From: Phyllobacteriaceae bacterium Water-Bin73
GTDB taxonomy: Bacteria; Pseudomonadota; Alphaproteobacteria; RS24
Reading direction: 5' to 3'
DNA length: 60,648 nucleotides
Assembly (NCBI GenBank): GCA_900197605.1
Contig: FZLQ01000001.1
Span: 1 to 60,648, forward strand
The notes beneath the pieces were generated by a model. It was not told the origin of the DNA, made no database searches, and saw only the letters and a list, made by a program, of their open reading frames with translations. Positions 8,487-16,607 of the stretch are shown here, piece after piece; positions within the stretch are counted from its first letter, which is position 1; each line of letters begins with the position of its first letter. A program made the position numbers and the translations under genes.

Positions 8487-11006
8487 ATGAAACTGGATTT
8501 TGCGACAACGTCTTTATTGGCGAATATGATGCTGAATGAAACGCCGCCATTGCATACTTTGAGTGCAGAAGAAATGCGTCTGGTGTTTTCTGAAATTTAT
8601 CGTTCCATGCCACCGGGGCCGGAAAGCGTGTCGTCCAAAGATATTACCATTGGCGTTGAGGGTGGCGACATTCGTGGGCGCGTTCTCACACCAAAAGGTG
8701 CGGCGCAATCGGTGATGGTTTACTATCACGGCGGCGGCTGGGTTATCGGCAATATTGATGATTATGACTTGGTCGGTCGCCATTTGGCCGAAAAATGCAA
8801 TGCCATTGTCGTGATGGTTGATTATCGCAAAAGCCCTGAGCATAAATATCCGGTGCCGATGCAAGATTGCTATGCGGCGCTGAATTGGGTCGAGGCCAAT
8901 CGCAAAAAAATCGGCGCGGATAAGCTGCCCCTGATTGTGGCCGGTGACAGCGCGGGCGGCAATTTGGCGACCGTGATGGCGCAAAAATCCGTGGCTGAAA
9001 ACGGCCCAAAAATCGATCTGCAAGTTTTGGTCTATCCGATCACTGACGGGCGCATGGAAACGGAAAGTTTTACGGCGGAGGATAATCAGCTTTTCCTCAA
9101 TGCCGAGTTGATGACACATTTCTGGGACCAGTATTGCGATCCGGCTGAGCGTCTCAATGCTGATGTGTCGCCCATTCTGGCTGATGATGTGAGCCAAATC
9201 GCACCGGCAATTATTTTGACGCCTGAGTTCGACATTCTGGTTGATGAAGGCAAAGCCTATGCCGATAAGCTCGACGCCGCTGGCAAGTTGGTGGCCTTTA
9301 AATCTTTCGCTCAGCAAATGCATGGTTTCTTCGCCATGCCTGATGCTTTGCCTGTCGGTTTTGAAGCGATGGATTGGGTGGCGCGCGAGATTGACGGGCA
9401 TCTCAATCCGGCTGAGACGGTTGATGCGGTGGTTGTCGGTGCGGGTTTCTCGGGCATGTATCAGCTTCATCGCTTGCGCGAAATGGGCTTGTCTGTGCAG
9501 GTTTTTGAGGCCGGCGAAGATGTCGGCGGCACTTGGTTTTGGAACCGCTATCCGGGCGCACGGGTGGATATTGAGAGCATGGCTTATTCTTTCTCTTTCT
9601 CAAAAGAGCTTGAGCAGGATTGGGTCTGGTCGGAAAAATATTCGCCGCAGCCCGAGCTGTTGCGTTACGCCCAGCATGTGGCTGACCGCTTCGACCTGAA
9701 GCGCAATATCACTTTCAACACGCGGGTGGAAAGCGCGCATTTTGACGATGATAAAGACGAATGGCTGATTACGACTGAGTGCGGCAAGCGCGTGCGCGCG
9801 CGTTATTTCGTGATGGCGACCGGTGTTTTGTCGGCTGCCAAGACCCCCGATATTGCCGGGCGCGACAGCTATAAGGGCGAGACCTATCAAACCGGCTTGT
9901 GGCCGAAAGAGGGTGTTGATTTCACCGGCAAGCGCGTTGCTATTATCGGCACCGGCTCATCTGCCGTGCAATCCATTCCGCTCATCGCTGAGGAAGCCGA
10001 TGAGTTGGTGGTCTATCAGCGCACGGCGGCGTTTTCGACGCCGGCCTTTAATCGGCCTTTGAGCAATTCTGAGATCGATACGATGAAGGGCAATTATGAG
10101 AAATATCGCCAAGAGCAACGTCTCAGCCCAGCCGGTATTATCAATCCAGAGCGGCAGATGGAACGGGTGATGGATGTGCCGAAAGAAGAACGCCAAAGAC
10201 GTTTTGAGGCGGCATGGGATGAAGGTCTGCTGACCGGCCTGATGTCAACTTTCTCAGACATTCAGCTTGATGAAGCGGCCAATCATGAAGTGTCGGAATT
10301 TATTCGCGAGCGTATCCGCAATACGGTGCAAGACAAGCAGACGGCTGATGATTTGACTCCGAAAGCTTTTCCTTATGCAACCAAGCGGCCTTGCATCGAT
10401 ACGGATTATTATGAGACCTATAACCGTGACAATGTCTCTTTGGTCAATTTGCGCCGCACGCCGATTGAGAAGATTACCGAGGACGGTATTGAGACCAGCC
10501 AAGGCGCGCGCGCGTTTGATGCCATTATTTACGCCACCGGCTTTGATGCAATGACCGGCCCGCTACTGCGGGTTGATATTCGCGGGCGCGGCGGCAAGCG
10601 CCTGGTCGACGCGTGGATTGATGGCCCGACATCTTATCTCGGCATTGCCATTCATGGCTTCCCCAATATGTTCACCATAACCGGCCCGTCCAGCCCGTCT
10701 GTGCTGTCCAATATGCTGGTGTCGATTGAACAACATGTTGACTGGGTAGCCGATTGCATCGCTTGGATGAATGAGAATGGCAAAACCGCCATTGAACCGT
10801 CCGACGAAGCCGAGCGCGACTGGGCCGAACACACGGCGCAACTGGCGGGCATGACCTTGTTTCCGAAAGCCGATAGCTGGTATATGGGGGCCAATGTGCC
10901 GGGCAAGCCGCGTATGTTCCTCGCCTATGTCGGCGGGGTGGGGGCTTATCGCTTAATTTGCGACCAGATTGCCGCGACCGGCTATCACGGCTTTGATGTG
11001 CATTAA
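8487..11006 (+). CDS. Esterase fused to a type I Baeyer-Villiger monooxygenase
   Basis: An 839-residue single chain. Residues 1-305 are a hormone-sensitive-lipase-type esterase with oxyanion motif HGGG at 81-84, nucleophile S155 in GDSAG, D249 in TPEFDI and H279 in QMHGFF. From about residue 311 a flavin monooxygenase begins: FAD motif GAGFSG at 318-323, the GGTWFWNRYPG segment at 347-357, the BVMO fingerprint region at 462-473, NADPH motif GTGSSA at 488-493 and YATGFD near 688. The monooxygenase would turn a ketone into an ester or lactone and the esterase would hydrolyse it. The fingerprint is off-consensus: tyrosine for phenylalanine at 462 and glutamine (468) for the conserved histidine. 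GGGAGAGAG precedes the ATG. There is almost no linker. The substrate is unknown. Confidence 0.9.
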   Translation: MKLDFATTSLLANMMLNETPPLHTLSAEEMRLVFSEIYRSMPPGPESVSSKDITIGVEGGDIRGRVLTPKGAAQSVMVYYHGGGWVIGNIDDYDLVGRHLAEKCNAIVVMVDYRKSPEHKYPVPMQDCYAALNWVEANRKKIGADKLPLIVAGDSAGGNLATVMAQKSVAENGPKIDLQVLVYPITDGRMETESFTAEDNQLFLNAELMTHFWDQYCDPAERLNADVSPILADDVSQIAPAIILTPEFDILVDEGKAYADKLDAAGKLVAFKSFAQQMHGFFAMPDALPVGFEAMDWVAREIDGHLNPAETVDAVVVGAGFSGMYQLHRLREMGLSVQVFEAGEDVGGTWFWNRYPGARVDIESMAYSFSFSKELEQDWVWSEKYSPQPELLRYAQHVADRFDLKRNITFNTRVESAHFDDDKDEWLITTECGKRVRARYFVMATGVLSAAKTPDIAGRDSYKGETYQTGLWPKEGVDFTGKRVAIIGTGSSAVQSIPLIAEEADELVVYQRTAAFSTPAFNRPLSNSEIDTMKGNYEKYRQEQRLSPAGIINPERQMERVMDVPKEERQRRFEAAWDEGLLTGLMSTFSDIQLDEAANHEVSEFIRERIRNTVQDKQTADDLTPKAFPYATKRPCIDTDYYETYNRDNVSLVNLRRTPIEKITEDGIETSQGARAFDAIIYATGFDAMTGPLLRVDIRGRGGKRLVDAWIDGPTSYLGIAIHGFPNMFTITGPSSPSVLSNMLVSIEQHVDWVADCIAWMNENGKTAIEPSDEAERDWAEHTAQLAGMTLFPKADSWYMGANVPGKPRMFLAYVGGVGAYRLICDQIAATGYHGFDVH

Positions 11007-11016
11007 ATAATAAGGC

Positions 11017-11043
11017 GGTGGGCTTGGTTTTAACCGGCCCACC
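11017..11043 (+). terminator. Stable hairpin after the esterase-monooxygenase gene
   Basis: GGTGGGC (11017-11023) pairs with GCCCACC (11037-11043), with a nested GGTT/AACC stem inside. It begins 11 bases after the stop codon. No T run follows, so it may be a Rho-dependent end or an mRNA-stabilising hairpin. Confidence 0.4.
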
Positions 11044-11157
11044 GGCACTTCGACATCGGCTTTACCTATCCGCTTAGCCACAATGCCGCACCGTGGCGTG
11101 TGCCGCTTGGCAAGCCTGCCGCTTTGTCCCATAGTGATGACAAATGGGAGATACAAA

Positions 11158-12366
11158 ATGGCTGATTTTGATCAACAGGAATTGACTGAATTTACCGAAG
11201 CCGCCGCCGCGTGGTTCAAGGAAAACACGCCGCACGATGTCGATTTCATGCTGCCGCTGACTTTTATGGAAGTTGGCACGGACCAGCAGTTTAATTTTCT
11301 GCGCGATTGGCAAAATAAGGTTTATGAAGCCGGATATTTGGGCGCGCATTGGCCCAAAGAATATGGCGGCGGTGGCCGTCACCGCGCTTTCCAAGATGCT
11401 GCGACCAAAATTATGGCGCAAGAGCGCACGCCGATTATGCTGAATGCCATTGGCCTGAACTGGACCGGCCCGCTGCTGATTGACCGCGGCTCGGAAGATG
11501 AAAAGCAGAAATATATTAAAGGCATTTTGTCGGCAGAGACGATTTGGTGTCAGGGTTTTTCTGAGCCCGAACACGGCTCTGATTTGGGCAATGCCCAAAC
11601 CCGCGCTGTCAAAGATGGCGATGAGTACATTATCAACGGCTCCAAAATTTGGACGACACAGGGCAATTACGCCGATTATATGATTTTGCTGGCGCGCACC
11701 AATCCGGACGCTGAGAATAAATATAAGGGTCTGAGTTTCTTCCTCGCGCCAATGAAAAATAGCGGCGTCGAGACCGTGCCGATTAAAAAGCTAACCGGCG
11801 AATATGGCTTCACGCAAACCTTTTTCACCGATGCGCGTATTCCGGCAAATTGCCTGATGGGCAATGAGGGCGAAGGCTGGCTGATTGCCATGCAGACGCT
11901 GGAATATGAACGCGGCGCGCGCTCCGGCCAAGCCGGGGGGCATGTGATGATGATGGCCGACCCGACCGATATTTTGGGGTTGGCCCGCGAGGCCAAGCTG
12001 AACGGCAGACCAGCGATTGAAGATCCGGCTGTGCAAGAAGAACTTGTCGCGCTGATGACGGAAGCACGGGCTTTGGGCTTGAACAGCCGCCGCGATAAAA
12101 TTCAACCTTTGGCGCAAGACCGACCCATGTCGCTGGCGCTTGGTTCGAAATTGTCGAGCACTGATTTTTATCAACGCCTCAATGCCTTTGCCATTAGCCT
12201 GCAAGGCACGCGGGCGGCTTATTATGTCGGCGATGACAGCGCCCATGACAATGGCATTTGGCAGCGCGGTTATTTGAACAGTTTCTCAGCGACGATTGGC
12301 GGCGGCACGTCGCAAATTCAACGCAATATTATCGGCGAGCACGTGCTCGGCCTGCCAAAAAGCTGA
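11158..12366 (+). CDS. Acyl-CoA dehydrogenase, likely catalytic subunit of a two-gene enzyme
   Basis: A 402-residue FAD-dependent acyl-CoA dehydrogenase of the large actinobacterial FadE-like type. It shows the flavin and substrate-contact segment GFSEPEHGSDLG and the C-terminal GGGTSQIQRNIIGEHVLG. The MCAD-type catalytic glutamate position is glycine here (GGGTSQ), but a glutamate is present in LEYERG, the helix-G position used by isovaleryl-CoA dehydrogenase, so the enzyme should be active. The ATG at 11158 is chosen since GGGAG lies about 8 bases upstream; longer readings lack a site. The next gene is a partner acyl-CoA dehydrogenase 30 bases downstream. The substrate may be a branched or cyclic acyl-CoA; this is inference. 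Confidence 0.85.
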   Translation: MADFDQQELTEFTEAAAAWFKENTPHDVDFMLPLTFMEVGTDQQFNFLRDWQNKVYEAGYLGAHWPKEYGGGGRHRAFQDAATKIMAQERTPIMLNAIGLNWTGPLLIDRGSEDEKQKYIKGILSAETIWCQGFSEPEHGSDLGNAQTRAVKDGDEYIINGSKIWTTQGNYADYMILLARTNPDAENKYKGLSFFLAPMKNSGVETVPIKKLTGEYGFTQTFFTDARIPANCLMGNEGEGWLIAMQTLEYERGARSGQAGGHVMMMADPTDILGLAREAKLNGRPAIEDPAVQEELVALMTEARALGLNSRRDKIQPLAQDRPMSLALGSKLSSTDFYQRLNAFAISLQGTRAAYYVGDDSAHDNGIWQRGYLNSFSATIGGGTSQIQRNIIGEHVLGLPKS

Positions 12367-12396
12367 TAGTTCCCGCACCCGACAGGAGATCATCCA

Positions 12397-13533
12397 ATGT
12401 CCGCACTTGACAATGCCAGAATGGCACCGCGCATCGGCCTCAGCGAAGAACAGGCGCAGCTTTTAGATATTGCCGAAAGTTTTTGCCGCGATAAATCCCC
12501 TGTCGATAAGGTGCGCGCGCTGATTGAAGAAGAAGGCGGGTTTGACGATGCTGTGTGGCGTGAAATTGCCGAGCTGGGCTGGCTGGGCATTGGCGTGCCG
12601 GAAAATTATGGTGGCATTGGGCTGGGTATGGGCGAGCTTGTGCCGCTGGTTGAACATATGGGGCGCAGTTTAATGAACACGCCCTTTGTGCCGACCGTCT
12701 TGGCGGCGCAGGCCTTGCTGCGCGGTGGATCGGAAGCGCAAAAAGAAGAATTTTTGCCGAAATTGGCTGCAGGGTCTGCTGCCAGTTTGGCTGTGTGCGA
12801 AGACCATGCCGATTGGAATCTCGAAAATCTTACCGCCGCTGCCACTCGTAGGAATGGCAAGCTCGTTTTGAGCGGCAAAAAATATTTGGTGCTGCATGCC
12901 GCTGCATCCGACATTGTGCTGGCCTCTGTCGCGCTGGACGGGCAAGCGGCTTTGATCATTATTCCGGCTGATGCGCTGGAGGGCCGCATGACGCGCGAAA
13001 AAATCATCGACGATACGCAGCGCGCTTATGCGCTCGATTTGGACGGGATGGCACTGGACGAAGACCATTTGCTGCCAATGGAAATGGCCGCTGATACGCT
13101 GGCGCATATTGAGCAAATGGCATCGCTTTTGCTGGCTGCCGATATGTGCGGTGGCGCGTTTGCGTGCATCGATTACACATTGGATTATCTCAAAACCCGC
13201 AAGCAGTTCGGCAAGCTCATCGGCTCCTATCAATCGCTTAAGCATACAATGGTTGACGCCCATCAGCTTTATGAAAAAGCTCGCTCGCATCTTTATTCGG
13301 CAGCCCATGTGTTTGGCGAACAAGGCGAGGGCGAAATGGCGGTGCATATGGCCAAAGCCGAGGCCGGTGAGGCGTTTAGTTTTGCCGCCGACCGCGCCAT
13401 TCAGTTTCATGGTGGCTTCGGCTTCACCTATGATTGCGACGCCCAGCTTTATCGCCGCCGCGCCATAATGGGTTGCGCGTTGCACGGCGATACGCGCTAT
13501 CACCGCCGCAAAATTGCGGAACTGATGTTTTAG
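12397..13533 (+). CDS. Acyl-CoA dehydrogenase-like protein, probably the non-catalytic partner subunit
   Basis: A 378-residue acyl-CoA dehydrogenase fold with LGIGVPENYGG near the N-terminus, a weakened middle domain (the usual EP.AGSD loop reads VCEDHADWNLEN) and QFHGGFGFTYDCDAQL near the C-terminus. Neither common catalytic glutamate position carries glutamate: the helix-G region reads LLAADMCGG and the C-terminal loop has no E-G-T motif. With the active-looking homologue just upstream (30-base gap and AGGAG before the ATG), the pair fits the alpha2-beta2 type known from steroid side-chain enzymes, where one subunit is catalytic and the other structural. The heteromeric assembly is inferred, not shown. 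Confidence 0.8.
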   Translation: MSALDNARMAPRIGLSEEQAQLLDIAESFCRDKSPVDKVRALIEEEGGFDDAVWREIAELGWLGIGVPENYGGIGLGMGELVPLVEHMGRSLMNTPFVPTVLAAQALLRGGSEAQKEEFLPKLAAGSAASLAVCEDHADWNLENLTAAATRRNGKLVLSGKKYLVLHAAASDIVLASVALDGQAALIIIPADALEGRMTREKIIDDTQRAYALDLDGMALDEDHLLPMEMAADTLAHIEQMASLLLAADMCGGAFACIDYTLDYLKTRKQFGKLIGSYQSLKHTMVDAHQLYEKARSHLYSAAHVFGEQGEGEMAVHMAKAEAGEAFSFAADRAIQFHGGFGFTYDCDAQLYRRRAIMGCALHGDTRYHRRKIAELMF

Positions 13534-13536
13534 GCA

Positions 13537-14142
13537 TTAAAACGAAAAGCGTTTGATGAATTTGATTTTGATGGCGGGCAGGGCGATGGCGTCGCGCCGG
13601 TCTTCGCCGTGGCGGGTATAATCTGTCCACGCCAAGCCGGTGCCGCAATGAAACTGCCGCCGGAAACCGTCATAACAAGCTTGTTCCGACACGCCGCCGC
13701 CAAGACGCAGCATGTTTTCCGCCCGTATTGATATCATGGCCTGTTCTGGCAAAGCAAAGGCGGCCCCAATACCCAGACTGAACAGCGGCGCGGCTTGGTA
13801 AAGCTGTGCGCGATAACCTGCATCAACGGCGATGGGCAATAGCCACGTCACGCGCCGATTTGCACGCTTATTCGCGGGTCGGTTCGCGGCTTTGGCCAAA
13901 ATCATTTTGGCCGAGAAAAGCTGATTGGTCGGTTCGTAAAACCGCGCGGCATCATAATTGCGCTGATTGAGCGCCGTGAAATTACCGCTCCAAACGTGCG
14001 ATCCAGAATGTTCGCTTTTGGCACTCAGTCTCAAAACATGCCAGCCCTGCTGCGCACCCGCCCAAGCCGGAGACATGGACAGCGATAATGCTATTGATAG
14101 GCCGAGCAGGATAGATATAACGGGTCGGGTTACGAAAGACAT
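13537..14142 (-). CDS. Small outer-membrane-like protein downstream of a subtilase
   Basis: About 200 residues with a signal peptide (hydrophobic segment SILLGLSIALSLSMS ending in AWA). The mature part is rich in alternating short strands and ends in phenylalanine (KFIKRFSF), as outer-membrane barrels do. It contains a two-cysteine segment, SEQACYDGFRRQFHCGTG, near residue 155. It follows the subtilase gene with essentially no gap (start ATG at 14142 or GTG at 14145, stop of the protease at 14146). At this length it is too short for a classical 12-strand autotransporter barrel. I cannot name a family; a partner of the subtilase is the best guess. Confidence 0.65.
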   Translation of the reverse strand: MSFVTRPVISILLGLSIALSLSMSPAWAGAQQGWHVLRLSAKSEHSGSHVWSGNFTALNQRNYDAARFYEPTNQLFSAKMILAKAANRPANKRANRRVTWLLPIAVDAGYRAQLYQAAPLFSLGIGAAFALPEQAMISIRAENMLRLGGGVSEQACYDGFRRQFHCGTGLAWTDYTRHGEDRRDAIALPAIKIKFIKRFSF

Positions 14143-14145
14143 CAC

Positions 14146-15291
14146 CTACTCCGCCGTCAATTGCCCTTGCGGGCTCAATGCGTTGGAGAGGTCAAGCTTG
14201 CCGTGTCCGTATATCGTATCGACACCGGGCTCGCCAATATCCTCGGCGGTGGAGAGCAGCAAATCCTTCAACTGCATGCCACTCAGGCCCGGAAATTTAT
14301 GGCGTATCAAAGCGGCCGCACCAGTAACGCGGGGCGCGGCATGAGATGTGCCTGCGCCATCATTGGCGGCCAAAACATCGTCATGGGCGACAATAAAGTC
14401 ATTGCCCATATCACCGGCGGAATGGCTGTAATCAGCCAATGCCGTGCCATCATCGGTCAGCGACCCGACCCATATATAGGCCTCTTGATCTTGTGTGCCG
14501 AGTGCGCGCTGGCGGTGCAGAACGGCAGGATAAAACGAACATTCTTGTATCCGCTTATCGGGGCAGTAAGTGCCTGAATTACCGGCTGAAAAAACAAACA
14601 GCATTTTGCTGTCATATTCGATTGCGCCGGTGATTTTGTAGCCAAGCGACACCCAATTGGCGACATTGGCGTCAAATTCCGTGTCCTCATCGCCGGTCAG
14701 ATGGCTGAAGCGCGTCGCGCCCCAGCTATTATTAATGATGAAAACTTCTTGCGAGTTGAGGTTTTGAAATGCAGCCTCGGTTGCATCTTGTGTCAGGGTG
14801 AAATTATAATTGGTTAACTGTGCTTCCGGCGCGACCGAATTGACTATCAAAGAGACTTTATCACCATGCGTGTCGATAATTTCATTGGCGTCAAACTCGT
14901 CAAGCACGCCGACTTTGACATTTTTGCCGGTCCAGCCCAAAGCCCACTGGCTGCGCGCATTGGTGTCGCGGCTGGCAATCGGCAAATCATGGCCGCTATT
15001 AAGCGCCGCATGGGCGTCGATTAAACTGTCATATGTGCCATAGGCATAAGTGCTTTTTGCGCCTAAAAATAAATTGGCAATGGCGTCTGCTTCGTTTGAT
15101 GGAGTGCCGAGATAATAGGAACCAAGCTCATCTGTGTGGCCTTCTTCATCGCTGCTGCCGAAACTGGAGCTTGCAACCGTCTCGACATCTTGGCTGAATT
15201 TTTTACAGCCGCCAGCGCTGAGACTTATCGCCAATACGACAAGCAACCCCCAATGGCGGCATTGCGCCCAAGATGTGCCCATATGATTCAT
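14146..15291 (-). CDS. Subtilisin-family (S8) serine protease, lipoprotein
   Basis: A secreted serine protease of 381 residues. The N-terminus has a hydrophobic segment ending in LSAGGC, a plausible lipobox with C29. The catalytic triad is readable: D131 in VGVLDEFD, H142 in IDTHGDK and S316 in GAGTSHAAP, with the oxyanion asparagine in SAGNSG near 238. There is no propeptide of the I9 type and no attached autotransporter barrel. The gene is divergent from phoR and is directly followed by the small outer-membrane-like protein. It is probably tethered to a membrane and processes extracytoplasmic proteins; the target is unknown. Confidence 0.85.
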   Translation of the reverse strand: MNHMGTSWAQCRHWGLLVVLAISLSAGGCKKFSQDVETVASSSFGSSDEEGHTDELGSYYLGTPSNEADAIANLFLGAKSTYAYGTYDSLIDAHAALNSGHDLPIASRDTNARSQWALGWTGKNVKVGVLDEFDANEIIDTHGDKVSLIVNSVAPEAQLTNYNFTLTQDATEAAFQNLNSQEVFIINNSWGATRFSHLTGDEDTEFDANVANWVSLGYKITGAIEYDSKMLFVFSAGNSGTYCPDKRIQECSFYPAVLHRQRALGTQDQEAYIWVGSLTDDGTALADYSHSAGDMGNDFIVAHDDVLAANDGAGTSHAAPRVTGAAALIRHKFPGLSGMQLKDLLLSTAEDIGEPGVDTIYGHGKLDLSNALSPQGQLTAE

Positions 15292-15379
15292 AACGCAACG
15301 TAATAAAAACGCTAAAATACTCTGCCACTATCCACTGATTTGATGCTAAACGACAAGTAGATGCGAAACGAATGCCCGG

Positions 15380-16453
15380 TTGTGTGACATTATGGACGAT
15401 TTGACCGAACGCTTTTGGAATATGGCCAAATTGCTTGATGAAGCCAGTGTTTTGCTGGACGCGCAAAGCAAGGTCGTGGCCGCCAATGACGCGGCGCTTG
15501 ATATTTTGGGCAGCCATATTACCGGCTATCCGCTCGACCGATTTTTGCGCCATCCCGATTTTGCCGATGCGGTTCGCCGCGCTTCTTATGAGGGCGCGCT
15601 GACCAGTCTCGACTATACGCGCATGGATCAAGTGCGCCGTTCCTTCACATTACGAATTGCTCCGTTTGAGCCGGGCTATGTGCTGCTGGTGATTTTTGAC
15701 GGCACAATGGATCTGTCGGTTGAGCGTATTCGCTCCGATTTCGTGGCCAATGTAAGCCATGAATTGCGCTCGCCCCTAACCGCTTTGAGCGGTTTTATCG
15801 AAACCTTGCAAGATGGCGCGGTTGAAGATGAAGCGGCGCGCATGAATTTCCTGTCCATCATGCAGGGTGAGGCGGCGCGCATGCAGCGTCTGATTGATGA
15901 TTTACTGCATTTGTCGCGGGTTGAGGCGGAAGAGCATCGCCTGCCTAATGCGGCGGTCGAACTGGTGCCGATTTTGGAAGAACTGGCCTCTGCCATGCGC
16001 GATATGGCAGATAAAAATGACAAAACCATAAATGTTGAAATCGCCCCTGATTTACTCTCCGGCAATGATGACACGCCGTTTGCCGTGCAGGGTGTGCGCG
16101 ATGAATTGCGCCAAGTGTTTCAAAATCTCGTTGAGAATGCCATTCGCTATGGCGCGCCCGATAGCGCGGTGAACCTGCGTGTCGGCAAGGGGCGTTTGGC
16201 GTCGGGGCAAACGCGCGATGATTTATTGCGCGTGCAGGTGATTAATAAGGGCGAGACGATTGCGCCGGAACATTTGGCCCGGCTGACTGAACGGTTTTAT
16301 CGAATCGATAAAGGCCGGTCGCGGCAAATGGGCGGCACCGGCCTCGGTTTGGCGATTGTTAAGCATATTGTCAATCGGCATAGGGGGCGGTTGCGAATTG
16401 CCAGCGCGGCAGAAGAAACCACTATTTCTGTCACTTTGCCGCGGGTTTCGTAA
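15380..16453 (+). CDS. phoR: Phosphate-sensing histidine kinase PhoR, apparently without membrane segments
   Basis: A PAS-like sensor (about residues 15-110) is followed by the phospho-acceptor helix VANVSHELRSPL with H127, and an ATPase with NLVENAIRYG, FYRIDKGRSR and GGTGLGLAIV. The order ahead of pstS and a PhoB gene at the operon end support PhoR. Unlike most PhoR proteins, no transmembrane helix is visible; an in-frame stop at 15347-15349 rules out a longer reading. The start is either the TTG at 15380 or the ATG at 15392, neither with a strong ribosome site. The kinase should be cytoplasmic and may depend on contact with PhoU and PstB for signal input. Confidence 0.88.
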   Translation: MCDIMDDLTERFWNMAKLLDEASVLLDAQSKVVAANDAALDILGSHITGYPLDRFLRHPDFADAVRRASYEGALTSLDYTRMDQVRRSFTLRIAPFEPGYVLLVIFDGTMDLSVERIRSDFVANVSHELRSPLTALSGFIETLQDGAVEDEAARMNFLSIMQGEAARMQRLIDDLLHLSRVEAEEHRLPNAAVELVPILEELASAMRDMADKNDKTINVEIAPDLLSGNDDTPFAVQGVRDELRQVFQNLVENAIRYGAPDSAVNLRVGKGRLASGQTRDDLLRVQVINKGETIAPEHLARLTERFYRIDKGRSRQMGGTGLGLAIVKHIVNRHRGRLRIASAAEETTISVTLPRVS

Positions 16454-16487
16454 GTTTTTCCGGCGCGCCCACAGGCGGCTTGGGGCG

Positions 16488-16520
16488 TTGTCACAAAACT
16501 GTAACATTCCTGACACAAAT
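16488..16520 (+). promoter_or_regulatory. Pho box of three 11-base repeats upstream of pstS
   Basis: Three direct repeats follow each other without gaps: TTGTCACAAAA (16488-16498), CTGTAACATTC (16499-16509) and CTGACACAAAT (16510-16520). They match the PhoB half-site pattern CTGTCAT-AAAT, with the best match in the first. The array ends about 87 bases before the pstS start, a usual place for PhoB activation. Confidence 0.8.
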
Positions 16521-16607
16521 GTTTTGCCGGAGACGGCGAGTTTGCGGTCATCGAGTTAAATCAACCCTCGATGAGTAGTAAATGACATCACGTTATTGGA
16601 GATGATG

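Noticed and set aside
8514-9470. Long open frame on the minus strand inside the esterase-BVMO gene
   Set aside because: It is antisense to a well-conserved coding region and shows no recognisable motif. The same holds for the minus-strand frame at 2586-3539 opposite gpgS.
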